NCBI RefSeq assembly: GCF_003573695.1
Contig: NC_039367.1
Location: 155,631,085 to 155,695,084 of the forward strand
Length of the DNA: 64,000 nucleotides
DNA from: Papaver somniferum
Taxonomy: Eukaryota; Streptophyta; Magnoliopsida; Ranunculales; Papaveraceae
Direction of reading: 5' to 3'
In this document: positions 9,174 through 19,821 of the stretch, in pieces
Layout: each line of letters begins with the position of its first letter
How positions within the stretch are numbered: position 1 is the stretch's first letter
Notes under the pieces: model-generated
The model's database searches: none
What the model was told of the DNA's origin: nothing
What the model saw: the letters and a program-made list of their open reading frames with translations, nothing else
Made by a program: the position numbers and the translations under genes

Positions 9174-10500
9174 TTGGCTGGAAAGGGACTTTACACAGGA
9201 GGAGGTTTGGGTGTTATAAAAAAGATGGGAAGTAATAAGGCTCCTGGGATTGATGGTTTCACGTATGAATTTTTCAAGAGTTGTTGGAACACTTTGAAAG
9301 AGGATATTATGTTTCTTTTTAAGGACTTTCATAGGTTTGGTTATATCGATTGGAGGTTCAATTGCTCTTTTATTACCCTCATTCCTAAGAATAAATACTC
9401 TTGCACACCTAGGGACTTTAGATCTATAAGTATTATAGGTAGCACGTATATGATTCTCTCCAAACTGTTGGTTGAGAGATTAAAGAAAGTAATTCCGAAG
9501 CTCATATATGATTTTCGATGAGCTTTTATTCATGATAAACAAATTCTTGATGGGATTCTTATTGCCGATGAATGTGTGGATAACAGGTTGAAGTCTAAGA
9601 AACCTGACATTCTTTGTAAGATCGATATGGAGAAGGCTTTTGATAATGTTAACTGGAATTTCTTATTCACAATTTTGAAAAAGCATTACTTTGGGGATAA
9701 GTGGATATCATGGATTAGATGGTGTGTTTCTTCTTCAAATTTATCTGTTCTAGTTAATGGAAGTTCAACCCTAGGTAATGCAAGTTCAACGAAAAAGTTC
9801 AAACCTAGTAATGGATTAAGACAAGGCGATTGATTATCTCCGTATTTATTCTTATTAGTGGTGGAAATTCTGTCTAAATCGATTAATGATGCCGTTGAGA
9901 GATGGCAAATTACGGGTTTCAAAGTGGTGGAACAAGGTACTATTATCTCTCACCTTCAATTTTCCGATGACACTCTTATCTTCATTGACACAAGTGTGGA
10001 AGAAGTAAGAAGACTGCTAATTATTCTAGCTGTTTTTGAAACACTTACTGGTTTGAAGTTGAACCTGGAGGAAAGTATCATGATTAGTATAGGTGTTGAA
10101 GAGGTTATTAACTTTCTTGCAATAGAACTAGGGTGCAAGACATAAAAGCTTCCTTTCACTAACCTTGGTATGCCAATAGAAGCTCACTGGAGAAGTTGAA
10201 TAAAGCAGGTAGATTAGTTTTGATAAAAAGTTATTTAGCTAGTCTACCTATTTATTCTTTGTCGTTGTTTCACTTGCGCGAGAGCATTGAGAAAAGAATG
10301 ATAATAATTATGAGGAACTTCTTGAGGGGTGTTGTGGAGGGTAGGAAAAGTATGGTGTGGGTTGGTTGGACCAAAATATGTATGCCTAAGGCGAATGGAG
10401 GTTTGGGTGTCAGAAGTTTGCGCAAAACCAATCAAGCATTACTGGTCAATTGGATTTGAAGATATTTTAAACACAAAAACAGCTTATGGAGGAAGATAAT
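9174..10500 (+). pseudogene. LINE reverse transcriptase domain (pseudogene)
   Basis: RT blocks in order: KAPGIDGFTYEFFK (9240), TLIPK (9380), KIDMEKAFDNVNW (9620), GLRQGD followed by a stop (9820), and FSDDT, the variant of the YADD catalytic box (9961). Then LGMP-like, KAGRLVLIKS and GGLGVRSL blocks of the thumb/connection. Stops at 9521, 9832 and 10143, with frame changes after them, show it is dead. It would have copied LINE RNA at a nicked target. Confidence 0.85.
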
Positions 10501-10562
10501 TTACCAAAAGTTTAAGAGAAACAAAGACTTGTTGATGCCTGAAGTAGATATCCAGTCACAAT

Positions 10563-11803
10563 TAGAGCTGCATATGAGCCGGTACAGTCCGAGTTTCTGA
10601 TGGAACCGGTACCTGTACCTGGAGTTGACCGGTACCTGGACCTGTACATGTACTAGTAAGACCGGTCCGATACAAGATCGGTACCAGGTTTTTACCTGCA
10701 ACATCAACATCATCAGTATCCATATGAATCTGAGCAAAATACGCCCATTTCATTCACATAATCATTTACAACAACATCTCTTCTAGCTTGTCTCCCTGTA
10801 TTGTTACAAACATACATGTATTTTCCACGCCAATATCATTTTACGCATTTGGCGTTTTCTGTAGCTGCCCTAAAGAACAAAAAAAAAAATAGAAGAACAA
10901 AACTCATTCTTCTTCACGACCACAACAAAACTTGGAACAAAGACAGGGAAAAGGAATATGATTCAGAAACACTAAACATAACAATAGAATTAGAAAACCC
11001 TACTATAAGACTACAAGCCCTAAAATTCGAAATTAAGCAAATCTCGTTAAGAAAATACAAAACCTAGGCATCACCCAATGCTTAAAACTATCTCAATTAA
11101 CTTAAAGTAACACCAAGTTTGAACAAATCTCAAAACCGCTCCCTCAATTATTCATGAAATTCCAATAAATTAATACAAAATTAAAGAACATGAAGAAGAT
11201 AAATGGATTTATCAATAATCCGTGAAGTATCACCATTCCATCCTAGCCAATTTTGCCACCTTATCTTCTCCATCTTCTGAAACTTCTCTCTAATTCATCA
11301 ATTTAAACCCCCAATTGAACAACCACAAACCCTAATTTTTCCAAAATTAATTGAACATGAACCCTAAATTAATTTACTTCTATAGTCGTTGTACCTAAAT
11401 GTAAAGTAATAGAGAATAAGAAAAATACGGAGGTGGTGATTTTGGTGGTGGAGGCTGTAATGGTGAGTGGTGGTGGTGTCTCTCTGTGGAGAAGACCGAA
11501 GAAGTGAAGAACTTTTTCTTAAAAAAGAATCGAGTGAAACTGTGAGTAGGTCAATAGAATTGGAAATATATATACTTAGTGGACGGTTAAGATTGATGCT
11601 AATCTTATAATCTATGGCTCAGGTTATTACTGGGTACTACCGGTCTGGGTTGGCCGGGAATAAGGTAATAACCAGTACCTGTCCCGGTCTACACCAGTTC
11701 TCATGTTCCATTCCCGGTACCTGTACCGTCGACACCGGTTTCGGTCTGGTTTTTCCGTTCTAGGTCGGTTCACCGGCTCCAGACCTGCTCTTGTGCAGCC
11801 TTA
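10563..11803. mobile_element. Non-autonomous hAT element inserted in the LINE
   Basis: Ends TAGAGCTGCA (left) and TAAGGCTGCA (right, reverse-complemented), with an exact 8-bp duplication GTCACAAT at 10555-10562 and 11804-11811: the hAT signature. 1241 bp. Both subterminal parts are full of CCGGTACC/GTAC palindromes (10570-10690 and 11636-11770). The middle (10690-11560) is A/T-rich with scattered AACCCTAA-like motifs and no transposase; its ORFs are weak and unrecognised. A second, right-truncated copy with the same LINE junction lies at 26553-27263. Confidence 0.85.
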
Positions 11804-11859
11804 GTCACAATGTAGGAGTTTATGGAAAAACGTGGTCAACTTGGGTCCGGCTTGCAATC

Positions 11860-12790
11860 TGTATCTCATTTTTCTGTAAGGAATGACAAGGGGATTAGAT
11901 TCTGGAAGGATAAATGGTTGAATGAATGATGCTTAAAGGACTTATTCTCCGTGGTTTTTAAGGCTGTCAAGGAGAAAGAAGTTTCGATAGAAAATGCACT
12001 AAGTAATAACAGATGAAGCTTTACTTTTAAGAAACGTCTGGATGCCAACGAACAACTTGAATGAGACTTGTTAAAGCGAGATCTTACTGTCCTTGTTTTA
12101 GTTGAAGGCGAAAATGAGATGATTATCATGGATAACTTCAGTTCACAAAGATGTTATGAGATGTTGGCTGGTGAGTTTACGGAGTGCAGTTTTGAGAAGT
12201 ATCTGTGGAAGCCTACCATCCCTCACAAGGTTAGCTTTATCTTACGGGGAAGTTTTCATAATTATCTTCTGACGAGAGATTTGTTAAGTCATCGAGGAAT
12301 TGAAATAGAAAGTGATCAGTGCGTCTTCTGCAACTCTCACAGAGAAACTACTGAACATATGTTTATGCACTGCACTTTGTCTTTTGGTTTATGGGATTAC
12401 TTCATCAAATATTTTAAAATCTCCTGGCCACTGCCGCAAACCCTGCTGCAATTGTTCGATGCTTGGAGTACCAATGTTCTAAATGGCAGAGGAAAGGAAT
12501 TAGGAAGATAATCCAATATTCATTTTGTTGGACTCTCTGGAAAGAGAGAAATGGGAGAGTATTTGGTGGTAAGAGGAAATGTATAGCTGAGCTTATTGAT
12601 TATGTCAAGTACTTTGTGGTTCTTTGGTCTTGCAAAGCAGACACCTTCAGATTTGTTAACCTCATCCTTGTATGGAGTAACTGGGAGACTATTATGCAAA
12701 TGGAATGAATGGAAAGGTAGGCAGACGAGTTGCAGTTTGTTTTCAGTTGCAATGAGGCATAAATGGAGGTGTTTTGGGTCGATCTCTTGA
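11860..12790 (+). pseudogene. LINE C-terminal zf-RVT region (pseudogene)
   Basis: Continuation of the LINE after the hAT insertion. A 147-codon frame (12068-12511) contains WKPTIPHKVSFILR, then Cys-x2-Cys (QCVFCNS) and His-x4-His-Cys (EHMFMHC), the zf-RVT pattern usual at the C-terminus of plant L1 reverse transcriptases. A second frame follows with WTLWKERNGRVF. Frames are broken at 12050 and about 12500. Confidence 0.8.
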
Positions 12791-13062
12791 GATTGTTTCT
12801 GTGTGAATGACGTGGTGGAGGTGTAGACATAGGAAGGTGTAAATTGCAGGTTTTGCTGATGTCTCGCAGAGCATGTGTTTTCTTTGTTTAGGTGCTGACT
12901 GTCGTTAGTTTGTTTGATTCTCTACACAGTCTTTTGTTATTGCAGAACAAGAGACTTCTTTCATTTGTTGTGCTGGGAATTTGCTTATGTATCTCCCGTT
13001 GTTATTGCTCAAATATTTTGAGCATTTTGTTTCTTTTATTATAACCTTCAACTTCGAAAAAA

Positions 13063-13344
13063 AATCTTTATTACCATCGGAATAAATAATGCCTATATTC
13101 AGACAACCTCTCTGACATGCTACTTATAGTCAAGAAAAAACATATACATATACAATGACAAAGCATTTGGATTTGTTATAAACGACAGTTTATTATGTAG
13201 TTGCCCACTTTAGTGGGACCGTATCAATAGGGCACCAAGTATCCAAACTCTATAAGTAGTATGTGCATGGAAAATAGGGTTAGCCGTAAGATATGTTTCT
13301 CTTATATTATCCATAGTGATGGAGTGACAGTCTGATTTTTGCAA
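13063..13344. other. Non-coding spacer
   Basis: A/T-rich; I see no gene, repeat or clear regulatory site. Confidence 0.5.
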
Positions 13345-13620
13345 TTTGTTTGGTGATATGGGACGAATGGAATAAGAGAGTTATGGCAGGAAAAAAATAT
13401 CCAAGTAGCGAAGAAACCTTGATCAATGAAGTTAAGGAAAAATTATATCACTGGGGTTCTGTAAGGAATTGGTTTAGATTTACATCTTTCATGGATTTAA
13501 TAACCCCTGGAAAGTTGTTAATCATTGCAGATAGTTTTTTCTTATCGATTTACATCTTTCAGGTGACTTTATTTCTCCGATGTGTAGGGGACTTTAAGTC
13601 TTACCTTTTTTCTTAAGTCA
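13345..13620 (+). pseudogene. 3' tail fragment of another LINE
   Basis: An 88-codon frame starts WDEWNKRVMAGKKYPSSEE, resembling the W-x-E-R-N-x-R-x-F stretch at the end of plant L1 polyproteins, then loses similarity. TTACCTTTTTTCTTA and an A-rich tract follow (13600-13650). Too short to place in a family. Confidence 0.45.
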
Positions 13621-13703
13621 AGTTTAACATTTCTATTAAGAAAAAGAAAAGAAAGAAGGACCACCAACACCGAAACTAATTTTGGGATAACGAGAGAAAC
13701 TAA

Positions 13704-14131
13704 GAGTCTGTTTGGTATAGTTTTCAAAAACAGTTTTCTGTTTTTCTAAAACAATGAAAACAAAAATCAGGAGAAAACGCGTTAGGTAGCAATATTTTCT
13801 GGAAAATGTTTTCTACTTGTTCTGTTTTTGAAAACAAAAAAATGAAAACAACAAATTATTATTTTCTATGTTTTCTGTTTTTTCTATTTTGCTCATTCTT
13901 CTTATTTTCAGAACAAAGTAAAAGACCGGAGGAATGACTACAAGTGAGTCATTGCCAGTATCACTATTCCTTAGACAAGTCTTTACATTTGATCTGATTT
14001 AGTTAATTTTTTTTGGTTTTCAAAAACAGTTTTTATACTACAAAACAATTTTTAGAAAATGAAAACAAGGAAAAAATAATATGTTTTCAAAAAATGGAAA
14101 ACTGTTTTTAAAAACTGTACCAAACATGCTC
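13704..14131. mobile_element. MITE with TAA target duplication
   Basis: Ends GAGTCTGTTTGGTA and, reverse-complemented, GAGCATGTTTGGTA; TAA at 13701-13703 and 14132-14134. 428 bp, composed largely of GTTTTC/GAAAAC tracts that extend the inverted repeats inward (CAAAAACAGTTTT). Harbinger-like by target size. Confidence 0.7.
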
Positions 14132-14132
14132 T

Positions 14133-14204
14133 AAATTTTTGGTATTGCATGTTGAAAATAACTAGCTCTAAATTTTTGGGTATTGCATGTTGAAAATAAC
14201 TAAC
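14133..14204. repeat. Tandem duplication, about 34 bp x 2
   Basis: TTTTTGG(G)TATTGCATGTTG plus AAAATAACTA occurs twice in succession, the second copy starting near 14166. Confidence 0.85.
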
Positions 14205-14488
14205 ACTAGGCACCGACAGTACCATCCCCAATCTGTATTTATGCCTGCGCGATTGCCATTATTCCCGGCGCTCCTTCTGCATGTTCTATATATGCATCTT
14301 TGGCTATCCTTCTGATTTAGTCATCATTTTAATCCTTGCCTGACAATGTTTTTGGTACATCCTGTATTAAAAAACATAATAAAGAAAGAAAAGCACCTCC
14401 CAGAAAGCCAAAAGCAGATTCATTAATTTATGTGCATCGGGATCATGTATATTAAAAAATGTCTTCATTAGTTCTCCTAAATATCAAT
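14205..14488. other. Non-coding spacer
   Basis: No gene or repeat recognised. Confidence 0.5.
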
Positions 14489-14490
14489 TA

Positions 14491-14924
14491 CTCCCTCCAT
14501 CTAAGTTATATAGACGGAAAATCAATTTTTGGTTTTCCATTTATATAGGTATACTTCGACTTCCTGGACAACTCTTTACAATTATAACCCTATTAATGAT
14601 ATTATTAAGACTATTTTAATATTTCTAGTTTTTATAAAAAGTAAAGGGTAAATTAAGAAAGAAGGTGTACATTTATAAAACCCATAAACTTTTCTTAATC
14701 CAAGTGATTTGGCTTCTCCGCCTATATAATTTCCAAGCTGCTACACTCCCCCTCCCGCACTCTTTTCCACGTTAGGTGGCAATGATTTTAGTCATTGATT
14801 TCTTGGATTGGGATTAATAGGGGATCTCATATTATATTAAGAGATTAACAATATCTGCATGACATATAAATGGGGGAAGGGGTGAGGATATATATCATTT
14901 TCGATATGATTTGGACGGAGGGAG
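14491..14924. mobile_element. Stowaway-like (Tc1/mariner) MITE
   Basis: Ends CTCCCTCCATCTAAGT and, reverse-complemented, CTCCCTCCGTCCAAAT; flanked by TA at 14489-14490 and 14925-14926. 434 bp, no ORF. This terminus is typical of plant Stowaway/mariner MITEs. Confidence 0.8.
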
Positions 14925-14926
14925 TA

Positions 14927-15267
14927 CATTTCTCCACTTCCTGTCTCCTCTGTTCAGGAAAAACAACAAGAAAAATTAATTACATGACAGAAATGAAAAC
15001 AGGCACTATGCATTGGTCGGTTTAATGCATCTATTCAACGGAGATATACGGACGATTAGCTGCAGTGCAGCATTACATCTGGGCATAAGAAATTGACAGC
15101 ATTAACTCTCTCCTGCTGCATGCTCACAGTATTCCAAACCACTAAAAACTGAGCCATATATTATGCCATACCATGAGGGAGAAAGAGAGATCTCGGTGAC
15201 CCTGTGTCAGAAAAAAATTACAAGAGAGAAATGAAAACAGGAAATATGGTCGGACTTATTTGCTGAT
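14927..15267. other. Non-coding spacer
   Basis: No gene. A stretch near 14975-15020 (AGAAATGAAAACAGG…GGTCGG) recurs in degraded form at 15218-15255, just left of the solo LTR. Confidence 0.5.
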
Positions 15268-15272
15268 CTAAG

Positions 15273-16657
15273 TGTGTTAGGATTCGATATAAAAAACGCA
15301 GCGGAAATTGGTTTTAGAAATTTTCTATCAAAACCCATTGTTTCATAGATGTTAATAATAAGAAAGAGGATTAAGAGATATGTGTACCTTTTTCTAGCTT
15401 ACACCAAATCCAGAAAACAGCAAACTCTCCTTTCCTTTCGTAGCTCCTTCCCTTGAGTTTATTCCTCGTCAAATCGATGCCGTAAGTTTCACTACCAACT
15501 GTGTAAACGAACTAGGAAGAAGAAAAACAAGCTCCTGTAGCTTTTTGGTTAGAAAAGAAAAACTTTGGTTTTGTCTCTGTGAAAAGAAGACACGTTTTTT
15601 GTTGTCGGGCTTTCTCACAATTAACTTAATTGTATAAGGACCGGAAAACAAGAAGGCTTAGTTTTTCTTAGCTTTCGTGTGTCTAGCTTTGATAGCTTGC
15701 CCCCCTTGTATAGTATTCATATTAGGAGCTATTCTTTTTGTTTTCAAATACCTTTTTTCCAAATACAATTGGATCTTTAGGGCTACAAACAATTTTAGTT
15801 TTTCTTAACTATATAGGATTATATGTGTCTCACACAATTCTAAATACGATTAAGAAATTACAAGTCATTCCACCAAAGACTTGTAATTGACAAACAGTCT
15901 AAAATTATCTGTTTTAATAAAAGTAAAACCCTTCTTCTACTTTCTTATAGTAAGTCCCTCCACTAATATCGATATTCATAAATTCTCATAGGGGTGTAAC
16001 AATTACACATCAACTCCTGTGCAGAATTTATATTTTGGTCCTTGATGTGCTTTTCATATTATTATTCTAATGATCACTTAAACAATTCAAATGACCACGG
16101 GCCAGTCTAGAATAATAGTTCTCGTACAATAATACAAGGGAATACACATCTGAGACGGATACCATATTGAATATGTATATATTCTTACTGCGCACTCACG
16201 ATTATCCATCTTACCTAGATGTTGGATCCAAATGACCTCACTGCTTCGTAAGACAAAATAACCAAAATACACGTAAGGTATATACATATTCTCAGGATTA
16301 AGAACTTACGTAAAGTAGTAACTTAGCTCCATTCATTGACTGATATACCATGAATAGACCTAACCGACCGGTTCGATGTAATCCAATTACATCAACCTGC
16401 TATATTTAGAAGTCTCCGCTTCTATGACGGAGATTTATCACAATGCATATGTAATTATCGTAGCAAGTTATAATCTAACAAATGAAAATAATTCACACAG
16501 ATTACGAAAAAAAATGTCACCAATATATTATATCTCTCACTGTATAAATTACAAATAATATATTTGACCATATTTTACAAAACATGTTTAAAGTGAACTG
16601 TTAAATAATAAATAAAATGCGAATGCCAAACAGCTGTTTTTGGGCATAACCCCAACA
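15273..16657. mobile_element. Solo LTR
   Basis: Starts TGTGTTAGG and ends CCCCAACA (TG…CA). An exact 5-bp duplication CTAAG flanks it (15268-15272 and 16658-16662). 1385 bp with no polyprotein, primer site or second LTR, so it is most simply a solo LTR left by recombination between two LTRs. Superfamily not determined. Confidence 0.75.
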
Positions 16658-16662
16658 CTAAG

Positions 16663-17693
16663 TTGGGTGGTTTCAAAGTCAAGTTGCTCCTTACTTCCAT
16701 TGAAATATATGAGTGGAAGCTGCTCGGAAAAAAAGATGCCAGCAATCTTTGGCTGAGATCCTAGCTAGCTAGAGCTAAGTATAATGTGTATCGGTGTATC
16801 ACTAACACACAACAGCCAGCACAAATTGAGGTTCCCTGCATGCCCAGCATGAAATCTAGGTTAGCATTGCATTTCATAGTATGATGGGATGTGCTACTAC
16901 AGGGAGGGCTTACCCCCCGCTTGGTTAATCGCTGACTTTGTGTAATAGATGCCCGTCTACCCAAAACAAAACAACAACAAAAAAAAGCATTCCATTAACT
17001 AATTTGTCTTGTTCACTTTGTGTCCAATCACAATAATACTGCCGTTTTTTTGTCGAGGATAATTTACTGCTATATAAATGATAGTTGAGGATGAAAGACA
17101 AAAAGTATACTAAACTAAAATTAAATATGAAATGTTGGAGAAAACTAAAATAAAAAGAATTTAAATTAGTTTAGAAGATTTGTCCTCAACTCCTCCTCAT
17201 CAAGTGTGTCCAACTGGTAGCTTCTTATTATGCAAAACTTTATTTGATTTCAATGGCTCTATTCATATGCTTATCTACTTGTAATTAGTCTTCATTTTTG
17301 TATCAGAATTGGTAGACTTTAAATCTAAAAATTTATACTCATATATTTTTCCAATTTCAGTATTTGGAGTGACGAAATTTGTATAGTTTTTCAAATTTCA
17401 ATATTTTGAGTGCTATTCTTCTAAAACGGACTTGGTTAGGGTTTGATTTAAAAATAAACCCAGCAATCATACGTTGTTTCGAAGGCTCAATACTAGATTT
17501 CAATGCACAACATGTTTGGACGTGGAATTTAAAAGGTAGCATGGACATTTAAGGAGAGTCTGGCATGAAGCCAACTTTCACTTGGGTACAAGCAATTAGA
17601 AGGATCTTCTAAAGAGTATTTGAAGTCTAAGAGAGCTCTTCTTTCCATTTTGTGGCATCCACGGTATTTTTTTATAAACATGACTTTAAGAAT
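16663..17693. other. Intergenic, downstream of the F-box gene
   Basis: No gene. 16745-16975 ends in CCAAAACAAAACAACAAC and an A run, faintly retroposon-like, but no pol III boxes could be defined. The part just before 17694 is the 3' flank of the F-box gene. Confidence 0.45.
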
Positions 17694-18905
17694 TCACCTG
17701 GCCGAGTTGAGGGAAACTAGATTTCCAATAAAAGTTTCAGCAGTAAACCTTCCCGGCATATCATCGATATTCAAAAATGTGGATCTTCCATATCTCAAGT
17801 CATAAGAGACTAAAGTCTTCTTAACCTGGTTACCTTGTGAACAATGACCGGTGAAAAGGAGGATCTTGCCGCTCTTATCGAACGATAGCAGCGTCCCCCA
17901 GCCCCAGTTATTCGAAATACTAAAAAGCTTAGTCCACGAATCTACAACACCGTAATCCTCCATCACCCACAACTCAAATATGTCTGAAGCTTTCCCTGAC
18001 ACAACTGAGAGGTGAAGTTCGTTCCCAAGCGCAACTAGTTCTACATTTCTGAGCTTGTATTCTTCTTCAACCAGTAAGCAAGTTGCAATTGGTATTTGGA
18101 TTTCTTTGGTTTTCTCTTCAGCAATATCAAAAGAAACTATAACCTTAGTTACTGTTTGTTGATCACCGGTAACTACAACCTTTCTTGCTACCCAATGCAT
18201 AGATCCATTCAAAAGCTTCAACGAATACGTATCTGCACCGGTGCCGCGATGTACACGAGGAGTATTTCCTATTATTTTCCATGAACTTGAACCTAGTGTG
18301 TAAACATGAATTTCAGAATTGAAGTTGAACTGGAACATTAATATTAACTTGTAATCATCAATCTTATGATCGTAACCAAACCCATATGCCATAACCTCCT
18401 TAATACTATATGGTTCTTTATGAACTATGTCCTTAAATTCTTGAGTAGATGGGTTCCATAATAAGCAAAGTGTAACCGAATTAACATAATCGAAACGACA
18501 GAAGCATAATATTCCATTACATGAACCAATAAAGCTGCTGAATTTGACATTCGACGATGGTAAGTTAATCTTAACAGCCTTATTATTCAAGGATGATCCC
18601 GGAGCTGCGTCGAAATCTACACGATAATAAGATGGTACTGGTCCGCGACGAAAATAATACGTTGCATCTAAAAAGACACTGTAGTTATTATTTTCAACAG
18701 CATGGTTACGATGCATCTTTATAAAATCAGGTTTTTTGAATAATTTTAACCAGAATTTGCATACACACTTGAATCGCATGATTGATTTGGCTGGCAGCAT
18801 CGAAAGTACATCGATGATAATATCTTCTGGTAGGCTTGATATTGTGGTTTCTGTCTTCATGATTTTGATGCGAGATAAAATTTCTTTTTCCACGAGCTGT
18901 TGCAT
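17694..18905 (-). CDS. F-box protein, FBA (F-box associated) class, intact
   Basis: 403 codons, uninterrupted and intronless. F-box at about residues 22-62 (SSLPEDIIIDVLSMLPAKS, then the Cys-Val-Cys-Lys-Phe-Trp block), followed by an FBA/kelch-like region: GSCNGILCF near 125, LLWNPSTQEFKD near 148, YGFGYDHKIDDYKL near 173, and IFELWVMEDYGVVDSW near 310. Such proteins are substrate receptors of SCF ubiquitin ligases: the F-box binds SKP1 and the C-terminal domain selects a target, in nucleus or cytosol. The target is unknown. Start: the first Met is conserved in a related copy at 46152; a second Met lies at residue 16. Three broken relatives and a fragment lie at 27391, 43595, 46152 and 46741. 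The length is normal for the family and no key residue is obviously lost. Confidence 0.9.
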   Translation of the reverse strand: MQQLVEKEILSRIKIMKTETTISSLPEDIIIDVLSMLPAKSIMRFKCVCKFWLKLFKKPDFIKMHRNHAVENNNYSVFLDATYYFRRGPVPSYYRVDFDAAPGSSLNNKAVKINLPSSNVKFSSFIGSCNGILCFCRFDYVNSVTLCLLWNPSTQEFKDIVHKEPYSIKEVMAYGFGYDHKIDDYKLILMFQFNFNSEIHVYTLGSSSWKIIGNTPRVHRGTGADTYSLKLLNGSMHWVARKVVVTGDQQTVTKVIVSFDIAEEKTKEIQIPIATCLLVEEEYKLRNVELVALGNELHLSVVSGKASDIFELWVMEDYGVVDSWTKLFSISNNWGWGTLLSFDKSGKILLFTGHCSQGNQVKKTLVSYDLRYGRSTFLNIDDMPGRFTAETFIGNLVSLNSAR

Positions 18906-19010
18906 GATGATATATGTTTAGGGTTTTGTGAGCACAAGACGGTATATATATATATAACCTTCAAAAACCAATCACACACGTCATGGAAATACACGAGTCA
19001 AACAGTTGGG
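18906..19010 (-). promoter_or_regulatory. Proximal promoter of the F-box gene
   Basis: On the minus strand: TTCCATGACGTGTGTGATTGG, then TGAAGG, a TATATATATATA stretch (about 18944-18957), GTCTTGTGCTCACAAAACCC and the start region. The same blocks precede the broken F-box copies at 46152 and 46741, so the element is shared by descent and probably functional. ACGTG and a CCAAT-type ATTGG are present. If the TATA stretch is used, the 5' UTR is very short, or the second Met is the real start. Confidence 0.55.
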
Positions 19011-19821
19011 TTTAGAAAGCCAATAACGGGCTGTGAATTGGGGATTCATGGCCCCCTAAAGTTCGGTCGAAACAAAATTGGCTACAACTAGGGGTGTAAA
19101 TAATAGTAGGAAATACCAATATGTCCTAGAAATAATGTAGTCGATCTCGGATTCCGGTTTTTCTCGGTCCCGAGCGAGACACTGGTACAACGTTGTCTCG
19201 GGGAGATTCCGTTTCCAAATCTCGGTGTAATCTCGGTTCCAACTTTTATATATATAATTTCTACATATGTTATGATATAATGAAATACGATCAATCCAAC
19301 AAAAAACGAACAAAAAAAAACACAAAAATGGAAACACTTCAAACTTAACTAATAATCCAGAACATATCTAAAATGTTACTTAAAAGAGAAATTAGTACAA
19401 CTTCAGTTCATGGTCTAAAATGTTACTTAAACAACAACATTACAGTGCTAATCAACATAACTTGAATAATCATAGATATCATCATCTTGAGTAACTCCGT
19501 CATTCTCAGCAACAACGAGTAGCCCTTTTTCTGTAACCATTTGTCTACACAATCCACATGAAAGAAATGGGCATAGGGAAGTTCATTCAGTTCCTCATTA
19601 TCTGCATACTTCGCTAAGCAAATGCTACATTCCTATGCAATAAAAAAAATGAATAAGAGAGAATCAGCAATAGGGGTGCTAGCTTACTTTTTAGTAAGAT
19701 GGGTGCTGCCAAGGGGAACTTTCAGCTAAAAACACAAAGCGGTGTAAAGAAGAACAAAAGATAAAAGAAGTTTGTTATCATCAACAAGTAGTGGTTTGCT
19801 CAGTCATCCTGTTAAGGTGGT

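Larger units (their letters stand above)
8470..13062 (+). mobile_element. Decayed, 5'-truncated L1-type LINE, split by a hAT element
   Basis: Begins inside the endonuclease domain (…SDHNTILVI near 8560), runs through the reverse transcriptase and a C-terminal zinc-finger (zf-RVT) region, and ends in an A run near 13053-13062. A hAT element (10563-11803) interrupts it; LINE sequence resumes at 11812 with FSVRNDKGIRFWKDKWL. Many stops and frameshifts. No LINE target duplication was found by eye. Confidence 0.85.

Noticed and set aside
16745..16985. Possible SINE with A-rich tail
   Set aside because: No definable A and B boxes and no flanking duplication.
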